DNA of 64,000 nt, taken from positions 186,001 through 250,000 of the forward strand of contig CAXXQH010000001.1 in NCBI GenBank assembly GCA_963678375.2, read 5' to 3'. Positions 47,156-56,625 of this stretch are shown here, piece by piece; position 1 is the stretch's first letter, and every line of letters begins with the position of its first letter. The position numbers and the translations under genes are program-made. The notes beneath the pieces were generated by a model. The model was not told the DNA's origin and did no database searches. It saw only the letters and a list, made by a program, of their open reading frames with translations. Origin of the DNA: JAEKNW01 sp963678375. GTDB taxonomy: Bacteria; Cloacimonadota; Cloacimonadia; Cloacimonadales; JAFGVF01.

Positions 47156-48085
47156 CTATTTATCTTTATTTAAATCGAGAATTAAAGGCATTCCAGATGC
47201 TCCTGGGTCTGTAGGGGCAATAACAAAGGTTGTATTATTACTTTGAGCTAATTCTTTATAAGCTTGAACTGCTTCGTACTGAATATAAAGGGGTGTTAAC
47301 TTATCTTGAATAATCTCTTGGGCGTCAGCAATACCTTGGGCTGTTACTTTTCTAATTTCTGCATCTTTTCCAGCTTTTTGTAGTTCAAGACTTTTTGTTT
47401 CCAAGTTTTGTTCTTGAACTAATTTGTTTTCAATTGAATTTTTTACAGATTGGGGTGGATCTACTTTTCTTATGAGAACTCTATCTGTAGTAATACCTTT
47501 GGTATCAATTATTTCCTTTAATCCCTGTTCCATTTCTTGTGAGAATTGCTCTCTTTTCTCAATAGTTTCTCTAAAAGAATATCTTGTTGCTACATTTCTT
47601 GTTATGTTACGAACTGATGGTCTGATAATCTTAGCTTTTAAATCATTATTATTTTTGGCAATATTCTTATAGATATCTGTAACTAAATCAGCATTTATGG
47701 TATACCATACTGACAAATCAATAGTTAACTCCAAGTTGTCACGAGTAATTACCTTTATAGCATCATCTCCATATACATCTCCCTCATTTGGTAATGATGA
47801 AAGTGTGTATTCCTGTAATCTTACTTCAAACCTAACAATTTCAATAAATGGGCTTTTTAGGTTAAATCCATCAGATAAGGTGTTATCAAGTACTTTACCA
47901 AAGAAAACTTGAACTCCAACTTCTCCAGGGTTAATTATGGTATAACTCTGTGACAGAATAATAATTATACCAACTAAAGTAACTATATTACCTGCTATCT
48001 TACCATCTTTTTTCATTTGCGATTTGGCTACAAAGAACATAATTATTCCAAGAATTACTGCAGCTATTCCTATTAAAGCAATCAT
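47156..48085 (-). CDS. SPFH/band-7 (prohibitin-type) membrane protein
   Basis: 309 residues. One or two N-terminal hydrophobic segments (about 2-19 and 31-49), then a band-7 domain: TIINPGEVGVQVFFGKVL, the LSVWYTINADL segment, and a long coiled coil (about 200-270, RKVDPPQSVKNSIENKL and LETKSLELQKAGKDAE). Similar to HflC/prohibitin proteins that form membrane scaffolds and control membrane proteases. GGGAG lies before the ATG. It stands between the phosphofructokinase and the small barrel gene with no obvious functional partner. Confidence 0.9.
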   Translation of the reverse strand: MIALIGIAAVILGIIMFFVAKSQMKKDGKIAGNIVTLVGIIIILSQSYTIINPGEVGVQVFFGKVLDNTLSDGFNLKSPFIEIVRFEVRLQEYTLSSLPNEGDVYGDDAIKVITRDNLELTIDLSVWYTINADLVTDIYKNIAKNNNDLKAKIIRPSVRNITRNVATRYSFRETIEKREQFSQEMEQGLKEIIDTKGITTDRVLIRKVDPPQSVKNSIENKLVQEQNLETKSLELQKAGKDAEIRKVTAQGIADAQEIIQDKLTPLYIQYEAVQAYKELAQSNNTTFVIAPTDPGASGMPLILDLNKDK

Positions 48086-48103
48086 TTTTTCTCCCTTTTT
48101 ATA

Positions 48104-48664
48104 TTAAAATTTTATTATAATCCCACCTTGCGGGATATATGTGTCAATTTTGGAATCTGAGGATATTGAAACAGGTAACTCAACATTTAGCGAAATATAT
48201 TTGCTTAATTGAAATTCAACTCCAATACCAGGTCCAAAATAATAAGCATTATCATTTATTGTTTTTTTCACTGGTGAACCATATTGACTATTTGCACTAT
48301 ATTCTTGAGTATATTTTTTCTTATAATCAATATTTATACTAGCTCCTACAAAATAATAGAATCTAGTAACTTCACTCTGTCTTAAAACTCTCAAATACAT
48401 GGCACTTAACCAACCATCTACCTCCCATCCTGTCTTGGTGTAGCTATCATCATAATAAGTTTCGGGGAAGTCAGGGACTTTATCAGCAGAAGACAATAGA
48501 CCTACCGTGAATTGAAAGCCATTTTTTTCGTAGTATTGTCTATAAGCAAGCCCTATTCCTGACACTTTTCCAGCTGTAAAACCTAGACCTCGATTCAAAA
48601 CTTCACTTGAAAAAATAAATGTTGCAAATGATAGAACAACACAAATGAGAATTAACTTCTTCAT
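48104..48664 (-). CDS. Small outer-membrane beta-barrel protein
   Basis: 186 residues. Signal peptide (1-20, LILICVVLSFATFIFSS), then alternating hydrophobic/polar beta strands with many aromatic residues (YLRVLRQSEVTRFYYFVGAS, AYYFGPGIGVEFQLS), ending in IIIKF, a terminal phenylalanine typical of barrels. Predicted eight-strand-like size. Function is not readable. The start overlaps the histidine kinase stop by 4 nt, so the two are translated together, hinting at a signalling-related or envelope-stress barrel. Confidence 0.75.
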   Translation of the reverse strand: MKKLILICVVLSFATFIFSSEVLNRGLGFTAGKVSGIGLAYRQYYEKNGFQFTVGLLSSADKVPDFPETYYDDSYTKTGWEVDGWLSAMYLRVLRQSEVTRFYYFVGASINIDYKKKYTQEYSANSQYGSPVKKTINDNAYYFGPGIGVEFQLSKYISLNVELPVSISSDSKIDTYIPQGGIIIKF

Positions 48665-51600
48665 AGAATCTCCTTATTAATTATTTTATATAGAATCTTT
48701 TTTATATCATCTAATTTCACAGGCTTAGGAAGAAAACCAACCATACCTGAATCTATGCATTTCTCTTTATCCTCCGGAAGTACGTTTGCTGTTAAAGCAA
48801 TAACTATCGGAGATGCATCTTGCAATTTAGTTTTAATCATTTCAGTAGATTTTAGTCCATTGACTATTGGCATTTGAATATCCATGAAGACAACATCATA
48901 TTGTTTTGATGTAGCCATTTCAAAAGCTGCTTGTCCATTCTCTGCAATATCAACTTCAATAGCTAGCTTTCTGAATAGCCTATTCATAAGTTTTTGATTT
49001 ATCGTATTATCTTCAGCCACAAGGATTTTTAAATCTTTGATTTTGTCTTCATTAATCTGATCATTTTCTTTTTGTCTATTATTTATCTCAAGACCTAGAA
49101 TTTTCTTGATACTTTCATACAATTTATTCCGATGAATAGGATAGTTAACGAAATCATATTCATTCTTGCCTATATCAATTATTTCTCTCTTGTCCTTTAT
49201 ATTTTTTAGAAATATTAATCCAACTTGATTACTACTTAGATTTGAAACAAATTGATTGATATTTTCTTGGTATGAATTGTAAATTGAAATATCTATAAAC
49301 AAGACACCCCAATCATCTAAGAAACTGACAATATTATCAATAGTGTCACTATCTGCAACTAAATCAATACTTTTACATGAATTACGTAATATTGATTTTA
49401 TATTCTCGAATACATCAATACTTGCAATAACACCGACTTTAATATTCTTTAAATAGTCAAACTGGTTAATATTCTCTGAAATCATTATCCTTGAATCTGT
49501 AGATATTGTAAAATTAACTCTTGTTCCAACTCCAAGCTTAGATTCAACCCATATTTTTCCTTTAAGGTTGGTTATAATTGCTTTTGAAATAGCAAGCCCG
49601 AGACCAGTACCCGTTACGCTTCGTGTTTTTTCAGATTCAACCTGAGAGAAAGAATCAAAAATTGTTGAAATTTTATCTTTAGGAATCCCAATACCAGTAT
49701 CGGCTATTGTAAACTTTAAAATCAATATGTTATTATATGTGGATTCCTTGCTAACCCTAATCTGAATTAAACCCTGATTAGTGAATTTATAAGCATTGTT
49801 GAGAAGATTTATTAATACTTGTTTTAGACGATCAAAATCTGAATTAATATAAGTAGGAACATCTTCATCAATTATATAAGCGAGTTTTACATTTTTCTCT
49901 TGCACTTTCAAAGCTATAACATCCAGAGATTTTTCTAAGCATGCCGAGAGTTCAAAATCTGAAAAAGAAAATGTATCCTTACCAGCCTCTAGTTTTGAAA
50001 AGTCTAATATATCATTAATTATCCTTAAAAGACTCTCACCAGAAATTTTAATTGTCTCAACATAATCCTCTTGTTCATCACTAAGTTTAGTCTTTGATAG
50101 CAAGTCAGCCATACCTATAACCCCATTCATAGGAGTTCTTATTTCATGACTCATATTTGCTAAGAATTGGGATTTAGTTTTTGCAGTTTTTAGTGCTTGT
50201 TCAGAAGCAACTTTTAAAGCAATATCATGTGCAATTAATTCAGTTTTATCTTGATATATCCCGAATACGGCTTCGATTTTGCTATTATAAATAACGGGAA
50301 TTCCTGTAATAAACATATTCATTATATTATTATTTTTAGAAACTCTATTCGCATAAAATCTCACTGTTTTACCTTGGCCAACTTTCTGAGTATTCATTCT
50401 GGCTTCTTGGATTTGTTCTCCTTTACATAACAACTCATCAATGTTCTTTCCCATACATTCATCAATTGTATATCCGAACACTTTTGTAAAAGCAGGATTA
50501 ATTCTTAGTATATTACTAGAACGATCTACAAGTGCAATAGCTTCTGGATTTTCAATCATCAATTGATCAATATAAACCTTGTCCTTGGTCAATCTATCAG
50601 CTTTTTCTTTCTTAGAAATAAGCATTTTATTAACAGAAAAAGCTATATTCTTGAACTCAGTATATTTAAGTTTTTCTTTGTCCATTAGTTGATCATTTTC
50701 TATTGATTCATGAAAAAAGCTTTCAAGTGTATTAAATAGTTTTTTTAATATTAGCAAAATGCGATTATTGAGTATAAAATAAACAATTAATATTAGAAAT
50801 ATCAAAGAAGACATTATAATTAAGTTTGTTATTACTTTTTTTCTAAATTGTGCTCTATCAGTCTTAGAAAATGAACTAATATAATCTTCATATACTCCAG
50901 AAGCTATAATCCAGTGTAACTGTGGTAGTTTATCAATTTTTACAAGAGCTTTTTGCTTTTTTTCATAATTATCTTCAGCAAAATGGAAATCAATAAAACC
51001 TTCTCCATTCTTCTGAGTAACCTTAATAGCATCTTCTAAAATCATATCGTCAATTTTGGAAGAAGTTTCTAAGATACTTGGATTATCAAGAGTTAGATGA
51101 TTATTAATAACGATAATTTTACTTGTTAACATATCGATAATATAGAAAAATCCATAATCACTATTCTTCAAGATTAATATGTCTTCAAGTAAATCAACTT
51201 TATATTCATCAATAAAATCGTAATAATACTCACCTGTTCCAATGTACCAATCAGTACCCTCAATCTTAGAAATGTAGCTCCATTTATAAAATTTCTGGTC
51301 TGGTCTAGCACCTGGTTTCCTCATCATTCCCTTAAAATAACCCTCATCTCCCTTATCCATAACTTCTTGAGCTTTTCTTGTGTAGTCATCCTTTCCAAGA
51401 TCACTATTATCAAGATCTTCAAATGCGGAGTTAAAAACTATTTTCCCAGATTTGTCCAAGATAAAATAATAACCTCGTCCATTAAAAAATTTTGTTACTC
51501 TAAAAGCATTTTCTATGTGTTCAAGTTTTGTCTGCAAACTCGTATATTTATATTTAGAGAGTATTTTCTCTACAACCAATTTTCCTTGAGAAGTTTTTTT

Positions 51601-51852
51601 TTTTATTTCAGTGAGGATAATATCATCAATATTATCATAAGATTGATTAGAAAATCTTTCAATCCTATTGTTAATATTTGATAGATTTTTGCTAGTATCA
51701 CTTAATCGTTTGCTAGTTAAGAAATCTAGATTATTAGAGTAAAAATAGAAATCAACTAAGATAGATACTCCTGCAATAACAATCAAGCTTGCAGAAATAA
51801 TGTACAGATTCAACCTTTTTACTTTTACTAATATTTCTTTATTTTTTTTCAT
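48661..51852 (-). CDS. Hybrid sensor histidine kinase (double-Cache, PAS, HisKA, HATPase, two receivers)
   Basis: 1063 residues. Membrane helix at about 15-37, extracytoplasmic Cache-type sensor (about 90-325, FILDKSGKIVFNS, SYISKIEGTDWYIGTGEY), second helix about 340-362, PAS domain (about 425-540), HisKA with H569 in SHEIRTPMNG, HATPase with DTGIGIPKD and GTGLGLAISK. A degenerate receiver follows (about 785-915, lacking the acidic pocket), then a complete receiver with D991 in VVFMDIQMP and ALTAN. The Cache domain resembles sensors for small organic ligands. Signal transfers along H569 to D991. AGAGGA precedes the ATG; element copy 3 lies upstream. Confidence 0.92.
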   Translation of the reverse strand: MKKNKEILVKVKRLNLYIISASLIVIAGVSILVDFYFYSNNLDFLTSKRLSDTSKNLSNINNRIERFSNQSYDNIDDIILTEIKKKTSQGKLVVEKILSKYKYTSLQTKLEHIENAFRVTKFFNGRGYYFILDKSGKIVFNSAFEDLDNSDLGKDDYTRKAQEVMDKGDEGYFKGMMRKPGARPDQKFYKWSYISKIEGTDWYIGTGEYYYDFIDEYKVDLLEDILILKNSDYGFFYIIDMLTSKIIVINNHLTLDNPSILETSSKIDDMILEDAIKVTQKNGEGFIDFHFAEDNYEKKQKALVKIDKLPQLHWIIASGVYEDYISSFSKTDRAQFRKKVITNLIIMSSLIFLILIVYFILNNRILLILKKLFNTLESFFHESIENDQLMDKEKLKYTEFKNIAFSVNKMLISKKEKADRLTKDKVYIDQLMIENPEAIALVDRSSNILRINPAFTKVFGYTIDECMGKNIDELLCKGEQIQEARMNTQKVGQGKTVRFYANRVSKNNNIMNMFITGIPVIYNSKIEAVFGIYQDKTELIAHDIALKVASEQALKTAKTKSQFLANMSHEIRTPMNGVIGMADLLSKTKLSDEQEDYVETIKISGESLLRIINDILDFSKLEAGKDTFSFSDFELSACLEKSLDVIALKVQEKNVKLAYIIDEDVPTYINSDFDRLKQVLINLLNNAYKFTNQGLIQIRVSKESTYNNILILKFTIADTGIGIPKDKISTIFDSFSQVESEKTRSVTGTGLGLAISKAIITNLKGKIWVESKLGVGTRVNFTISTDSRIMISENINQFDYLKNIKVGVIASIDVFENIKSILRNSCKSIDLVADSDTIDNIVSFLDDWGVLFIDISIYNSYQENINQFVSNLSSNQVGLIFLKNIKDKREIIDIGKNEYDFVNYPIHRNKLYESIKKILGLEINNRQKENDQINEDKIKDLKILVAEDNTINQKLMNRLFRKLAIEVDIAENGQAAFEMATSKQYDVVFMDIQMPIVNGLKSTEMIKTKLQDASPIVIALTANVLPEDKEKCIDSGMVGFLPKPVKLDDIKKILYKIINKEIL

Positions 51853-52188
51853 TCAATCCTCTTTGACGAAAGTATATCAAACTATTTTTACTGTCAACTA
51901 CTTTAATTTTATTTATTCGTCTGAAACAATTAATAAGTGCTTTTTTAAAAATTACTCTTAAATCAAAATTTGCTTTATTTTGATAATATACTAGCTACTT
52001 TAGGACATATGGTTTATAACCTCTCCATTGTTACTCTCTCCATAAGACTCTGTATTTCATAGGGATAGACACATTTGAGGTATAAGTCTCATATTAAAGA
52101 GACTAAAAAAATAAAAAATTTACTAATCAAGCTAATACAAAAAAAGCATAATTTTTTGTTTAATACAGTAAATTAGTCTAGAGGGAGA
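51853..52188. other. 336-nt intergenic region
   Basis: Between the histidine kinase start and the XdhC-like stop. I see no coding frame. It contains element copy 3 and an AGTCTC/GAGACT hairpin at 52085-52104. Confidence 0.65.
52021..52064 (-). repeat. Intergenic element copy 3
   Basis: Contains CATTGTTACTCTC identical to 13 nt of copy 1 (8343-8355) and similar flanks (ATTTCATAGG against ATTTATGG). An outer stem CCTC/GAGG (near 52020 and 52077) can close it. It lies about 170 nt upstream of the histidine kinase on the minus strand. Confidence 0.45.
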
Positions 52189-52953
52189 TTATTTGCTGTT
52201 TCTTACATTAATTATTTCAGCAGAAATACTAACAGCTATTTCATAAGGAGAATGTGACTTTATCGGAATACCAATCGGACAAGAAATTCTAGCAATTAAA
52301 TTTTCATCATATTTCTCACTCAAATACTCCTTTAATTCAATTGCTTTACTTTTACTACCCATCACACCAAGATAGGTCCATTTTTTATCAAGCAATTGTT
52401 CTGCTACTGTATTATCATATTCATGGCCATAAGTCATTATTACAAGAAAATCTGACTCACGAACTTTTACATTACTATTTATACTTTTAAAATCAGCTTC
52501 GACAAAACTAGTATTTGCTGGAAATAGAGACGGATCTAGCCACTTAACTCTATTATCATAGACTGTTATATTAAAGTTCAGATTGGATAAGATGGATGCT
52601 AAAGCTTGACAACAATGACCTGCTCCAAAAATAATTATTCGCTCTTTTACATTAATTGGTTCAACAATCAACTCTATGTCACCTCCACATACCATACCAA
52701 GTTCTGCTTGCTTAGAAAGTGGAAAAGATAAAGTTATAAATCGTTTTGGTTCCTCCTTTTTAATCTTATTAATAACATGGTATTCTAAGTTACCTCCACC
52801 AATAGTTCCAGAGATCTCATCATTATTCTTTTCTATAAGCATTTTTTGCCCTAAGCTACCTGGAGAAGAGCCATGAACTTTTGTTACAGTAACTATCCAT
52901 CCTGCTTGATTATTTGTTAATAAATCCACTAAGTGTCTATAAAAATTATTCAT
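52189..52953 (-). CDS. xdhC: XdhC-type molybdenum hydroxylase accessory protein
   Basis: I place the start at ATG 52953 (254 residues), with AGAGG upstream; the frame opens at 53010 but that would overlap the neighbouring gene by 65 nt. N-terminal XdhC_CoxI domain: VTKVHGSSPGSLGQKM and GTIGGGNLE near 20-60. C-terminal Rossmann domain (IIIFGAGHCCQALAS, near 125-140). XdhC proteins hold molybdenum cofactor, help sulfurate it and insert it into the hydroxylase. It is the last gene of the Mo cluster. It has the CoxI half that the selenium-linked YqeB family lacks, so I do not call it YqeB. Confidence 0.9.
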   Translation of the reverse strand: MNNFYRHLVDLLTNNQAGWIVTVTKVHGSSPGSLGQKMLIEKNNDEISGTIGGGNLEYHVINKIKKEEPKRFITLSFPLSKQAELGMVCGGDIELIVEPINVKERIIIFGAGHCCQALASILSNLNFNITVYDNRVKWLDPSLFPANTSFVEADFKSINSNVKVRESDFLVIMTYGHEYDNTVAEQLLDKKWTYLGVMGSKSKAIELKEYLSEKYDENLIARISCPIGIPIKSHSPYEIAVSISAEIINVRNSK

Positions 52954-53497
52954 ATGTTGGTAAATCCTCTTTTCTATTAATATTTTGCAAAACTCCTTGG
53001 TCATTAACATTTATGATTAAGCATCCACATTGATTTCTTATTTCTCTTAAATTGCTGGAATAAGCGAGATACCTTAAAGCTAACTTAGGGAATATTATCG
53101 GATGTCCTAATTTTCTATTACATGAAGGTATTACAAACTTTTTTGTATTTTTTTTTTTTATTATTTCTCTTAAGGTCGATTCTTTTACAAGAGGGTGATC
53201 TACTGGCCAGATGATTAGATGAGAAAACTGTTCAACTGCTTTTATACCTCTAATTATTGAGTCATACATATCAAAACTACTATCACCTAAGACTGTTGTA
53301 TATGATCTTTTCTTGTCAAGAATTCGATCCAAATCTGGGTTCAAGACAACGTATACGGATAAGTTAAGGGAGAGACATTTAGATACTATAATATCTAAAA
53401 AAGTCTCTCCATCATATTTAGCCAATGCTTTTGCAGTGCCAAATCTCTTACTAGCTCCACCTGATAATACTAATACTACTGGATTATTTGAGTGCAT
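52946..53497 (-). CDS. mocA: MocA-like molybdenum cofactor nucleotidyltransferase
   Basis: 183 residues from ATG 53497 (an upstream ATG at 53518 is also possible). MobA-like NTP-transferase fold: VLVLSGGASKRFGTAKALAKYDGETFLD near 8-35 and WPVDHPLVKESTL near 107. Such proteins (MocA, YgfJ) add CMP or GMP to molybdopterin. They are needed for the dinucleotide form used by xanthine-dehydrogenase-type enzymes; which nucleotide cannot be told. It overlaps the PLP gene by 14 nt and the XdhC gene by 8 nt. Confidence 0.88.
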   Translation of the reverse strand: MHSNNPVVLVLSGGASKRFGTAKALAKYDGETFLDIIVSKCLSLNLSVYVVLNPDLDRILDKKRSYTTVLGDSSFDMYDSIIRGIKAVEQFSHLIIWPVDHPLVKESTLREIIKKKNTKKFVIPSCNRKLGHPIIFPKLALRYLAYSSNLREIRNQCGCLIINVNDQGVLQNINRKEDLPTYE

Positions 53498-54962
53498 CCA
53501 ATAGCCCTGTTCGAGCATTAAATTCTTTTATATATTCATCCCATTGATTAACCTGAGAATACTGAGCAGTCCAGTAATCTTTTTGGTACCACTGTGCATT
53601 TAACTCTTCTACACTCTTGCCTTGTTGTTCAATCCAAGTGAAGTATTTCAAGTTATGCATTCTTCGTTTATCATAATAGGTCATTTCTATCATATCATCA
53701 GTTTTTACTGCCATGATATTCTTTTCAAAGTGAATATTAGCCATTACGTTATTGTATTCGCCTTGTTTGTTACGATATTCTATTACTCTAGATTGATACA
53801 TTTCCATAGAATCTGTTGCAACAGTAAAGACATAATCATTTTCATCATACTCATAATATTTAGCCATCTTAATACATCCAAGTAAATTAGCAATAGATGA
53901 AACACCTAAAAGATGTAATTGAGAGATTAAATCTTCATCAATACCCTTTTTTCTTAATAACTTATGACCTTCTTCTTCATTGAAAAGTCTCATAACATTT
54001 ATAACATCATTATCATCAACAGCTATTGCCATATCCATATTTTTAATATTATGAATCCATGGCACGTGTTTATCACCAATACCTTCTATTCTGTGCCCAC
54101 CATAGCCATTATAAAGCAGAGTTGGACATTGAGTAGCTTCCCCAGCAGCGATTTTCATCTTAGGGTATTGTTCTTTTAAGTAATCTCCAGAGCCTAATGT
54201 TCCAGCTGATCCTTGAGTTAGAAATAAGCCAGAGAAGGTATCTTTATCGCCTTTGAGATTTTCAAATACTTCTTGCATAGCGGGACCTGTAACAGCATAG
54301 TGCCACATTGGATTTCCTATCTCAGCAAATTGATTAAGATTAACTATTGTATCTCCTCTTTCATGAAGAAGTTCTTTCGCCTTGTCATAGATTTCTTTAA
54401 CATTTGATTCACATCCTGGAGTAGCAAAAACTTCAGCACCAATTTCTTTAAGCCAGCTGAATCGTTCTGCTGACATTTCTTCTGGTAAAACAGCAATAGC
54501 TTCACAACCCAATAATGAGGAATTATATGCTCCTCCTCTACAATAATTACCAGTTGATGGCCAAAGAGCCTTTTGAGTAGTTGGATCAAATCTTCCTGTA
54601 ACTAATTTTTCCACTAGGGGTCCGAAGGTAGCACCAACTTTATGAGCACCTGTTGGGAAATATTTACCGATAAGGATAACTATTGGACTTTTAACACCAC
54701 TCAATTCAGGAGGTATAACTAGATGATTTACACCTTGGTATCCTCCACCGAATTTTGTAGGTTCATTCTTCCAAGTAATCCTAAATAGATTTAGAGGATT
54801 CAAGTCCCATAAGCCAACATTTTTTAGTTTATCTACTATTTTCCCAGGAATTAGTTCAGGATTTCTCATCTGTTCATAAGTTGGTATAATTATGTTTTTC
54901 TCTCTACAACGTTGAATAGTATTTTCAAGTACTTTATTTTCTTTTGGTGTTAGGTTTTTCAT
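53484..54962 (-). CDS. Fold-type II PLP enzyme (YgeX-position, TrpB-like)
   Basis: 492 residues, longer than E. coli YgeX (about 400). GAHKVGATF gives the PLP lysine (K108), GNYCRGGAYNSSLLG the phosphate loop, QGSAGTLGSGDYL a glycine-rich block. The N-terminal 60 residues and the C-terminal 100 (HNLKYFTWIEQQGKSVEEL) are extensions not in YgeX. Fold II enzymes here could remove ammonia from a diamino or dicarboxylic acid; 2,3-diaminopropionate ammonia-lyase is the activity at this place in E. coli. I could not find a closer assignment. AGGAG precedes the ATG; it follows ygeW by 8 nt. Confidence 0.85.
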   Translation of the reverse strand: MKNLTPKENKVLENTIQRCREKNIIIPTYEQMRNPELIPGKIVDKLKNVGLWDLNPLNLFRITWKNEPTKFGGGYQGVNHLVIPPELSGVKSPIVILIGKYFPTGAHKVGATFGPLVEKLVTGRFDPTTQKALWPSTGNYCRGGAYNSSLLGCEAIAVLPEEMSAERFSWLKEIGAEVFATPGCESNVKEIYDKAKELLHERGDTIVNLNQFAEIGNPMWHYAVTGPAMQEVFENLKGDKDTFSGLFLTQGSAGTLGSGDYLKEQYPKMKIAAGEATQCPTLLYNGYGGHRIEGIGDKHVPWIHNIKNMDMAIAVDDNDVINVMRLFNEEEGHKLLRKKGIDEDLISQLHLLGVSSIANLLGCIKMAKYYEYDENDYVFTVATDSMEMYQSRVIEYRNKQGEYNNVMANIHFEKNIMAVKTDDMIEMTYYDKRRMHNLKYFTWIEQQGKSVEELNAQWYQKDYWTAQYSQVNQWDEYIKEFNARTGLLDALK

Positions 54963-54970
54963 TAAATCTC

Positions 54971-56158
54971 CTAGAATCGATATTTTAAATTGTGTTGAAT
55001 TTTACTAATTACTTGCTCAGGTGAATCAAATCGGGTTAATACTGCCATTGCAGCAATTACAAAAGGTTTAAAACTAGCTTGATGATAAGTCTCACGTCTG
55101 TATTCTTCAAAAACTTCTTTAGAAACTTCACCTTGTGAACAACTTACATCTGTAATATCAGCAGGTAAGCAATGCATGTAGAGAGCTTTCTGATTTTTAG
55201 TTAGATTCATTTTCTGTCTATCACATTCCCAGTTTACATATTTTTTATTGTTTTCTAAGCAAGTTTTTTCAAGTTCATCTAACCCAAGTTTATCTTTAGC
55301 CATCAAAAGTTCAGTTCTTTGTTGCATAACTTGCATTGGTGCCCATGATTTCGGATAAACAATATCTGCACCTTTAAATGCGTCTTCCATTGAATTAGTA
55401 ACGGTGAATTGACTATTTGATTCTGCAGCAACTTTCTTAGCATAACTTAGTTCCTCATCAAGAAGATTATATCCTTCAGGGTGAGCTAGGGTCACATCCA
55501 TACCTAAACGTGGTAATAAACTTATAATACCTTGAGGGACTGAGAGAGGTTTACCATAACTAGGTGAATAAGCCCATGTCATGGCGACCTTTTTGCCTTT
55601 AAGTTTATCAAATCCTCCAAAATAATCTCTTAATTTTGCAAGATCAGCCATAGTTTGTGTTGGGTGGTCAATGTCACATTGGAGGTTGATAAGTCCAGGA
55701 CGTTGATGTAGCACACCTTCATCGAATCCCATATCCAAGGCATCTGAGACTTCTTTCATATATGTATGTCCTTCGCCCAGATACATATCATCTCTTATAC
55801 CAATCATTTCAGCAAGAAATGATATCATATTAGCCGTTTCTCTAACTGTCTCACCATGAGCAATTTGAGACTTTACTTCATCTAAATCTTGCACGCCTAG
55901 TCCTAAGGCATTTGCAGCTGAAGAGAAACTGAATCTTGTTCTAGTTGAATTGTCACGAAAAATTGATATTGCTAATCCATTATCAAATACTCTAAAAGAT
56001 TTATGGTTTTGATGAATGAGTTTTAACCAGTCAGCTAAAAGAACAGTAGCTTTTATATGATCAAAACTTTTGTCTTTGGTTAAAAGAAAGTTTCTCCCAT
56101 AATTATCAAAATTAAAATCCATAATTTTTTCAAATAACTTAGTCATATTTTCTCTCAT
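54971..56158 (-). CDS. ygeW: Knotted carbamoyltransferase YgeW
   Basis: 395 residues. Carbamoyl-phosphate motif FRDNSTRTRFS (S71-T-R-T-R75), HPTQTMADLAKL as the second substrate loop, and CLPADITDVS near the C-terminus; the long TWAYSPSYGKP loop marks the knotted YgeW group rather than OTC or ATC. The enzyme's acceptor is unknown in all organisms, but the gene is a fixed member of yge/ssnA Mo-hydroxylase clusters, where a carbamoyl group from a ring-opening product could be recovered. AGGAG precedes the ATG, and the Fe-S subunit gene ends 8 nt upstream. Confidence 0.95.
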   Translation of the reverse strand: MRENMTKLFEKIMDFNFDNYGRNFLLTKDKSFDHIKATVLLADWLKLIHQNHKSFRVFDNGLAISIFRDNSTRTRFSFSSAANALGLGVQDLDEVKSQIAHGETVRETANMISFLAEMIGIRDDMYLGEGHTYMKEVSDALDMGFDEGVLHQRPGLINLQCDIDHPTQTMADLAKLRDYFGGFDKLKGKKVAMTWAYSPSYGKPLSVPQGIISLLPRLGMDVTLAHPEGYNLLDEELSYAKKVAAESNSQFTVTNSMEDAFKGADIVYPKSWAPMQVMQQRTELLMAKDKLGLDELEKTCLENNKKYVNWECDRQKMNLTKNQKALYMHCLPADITDVSCSQGEVSKEVFEEYRRETYHQASFKPFVIAAMAVLTRFDSPEQVISKIQHNLKYRF

Positions 56159-56166
56159 AAACTCTC

Positions 56167-56625
56167 CTATTTATAAAATTTTGCAGCTGCAAGAATAGCA
56201 TCAACAATTTGTTGATAACCAGTACATCTACATAAGTTAATTTTTATTGCATTTCTTATCTCTGCTTCTGATGGCTTACTATTTTCCAATAAAAAAGCAT
56301 GAGCAGTTAACACCATCCCTGGAGTACAAAATCCACACTGAACAGCATCATGATCAAGAAAAGATTTTTGTAAGGGGTGAAGTTCATTATTTTGTGCCAT
56401 ACCTTCGATTGTCAATACTTCTTTATCAATTATATCCGACACTTTCATTTTACAGGATCTTTTGGGTTCATTATTTACCAAAATTGTACAAGCTCCACAA
56501 ACTCCAATATTGCATCCATTCTTTGTACCAGTAAGATTTAAGTCCTCTCGAATATAATCAAGTAATTGCTTAGACTTATCAATTTCCTTAATATTATATT
56601 TTTTCCCATTTATTATTGATTCCAT
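56167..56625 (-). CDS. Molybdenum hydroxylase 2Fe-2S subunit
   Basis: 152 residues, the complete two-cluster Fe-S subunit. Plant-type ferredoxin cluster ligands C38, C43, C46 and C58 (GCNIGVCGACTIL...RSC) and the helical second cluster C97, C100, C132, C134 (QCGFCTPGM...LCRCTGYQ). It moves electrons from the Mo centre. GGAGG lies before the ATG. It overlaps the Mo-subunit stop by 13 nt, so subunits are translated together. The usual third partner, an FAD subunit, is not in the cluster as seen. Confidence 0.95.
   Translation of the reverse strand: MESIINGKKYNIKEIDKSKQLLDYIREDLNLTGTKNGCNIGVCGACTILVNNEPKRSCKMKVSDIIDKEVLTIEGMAQNNELHPLQKSFLDHDAVQCGFCTPGMVLTAHAFLLENSKPSEAEIRNAIKINLCRCTGYQQIVDAILAAAKFYK

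Noticed and set aside
52085..52104. AGTCTC/GAGACT hairpin near 52.09 kb as a terminator of the Mo cluster
   Set aside because: On the minus strand the T-rich stretch comes before the hairpin, not after it, so it does not fit an intrinsic terminator for xdhC.
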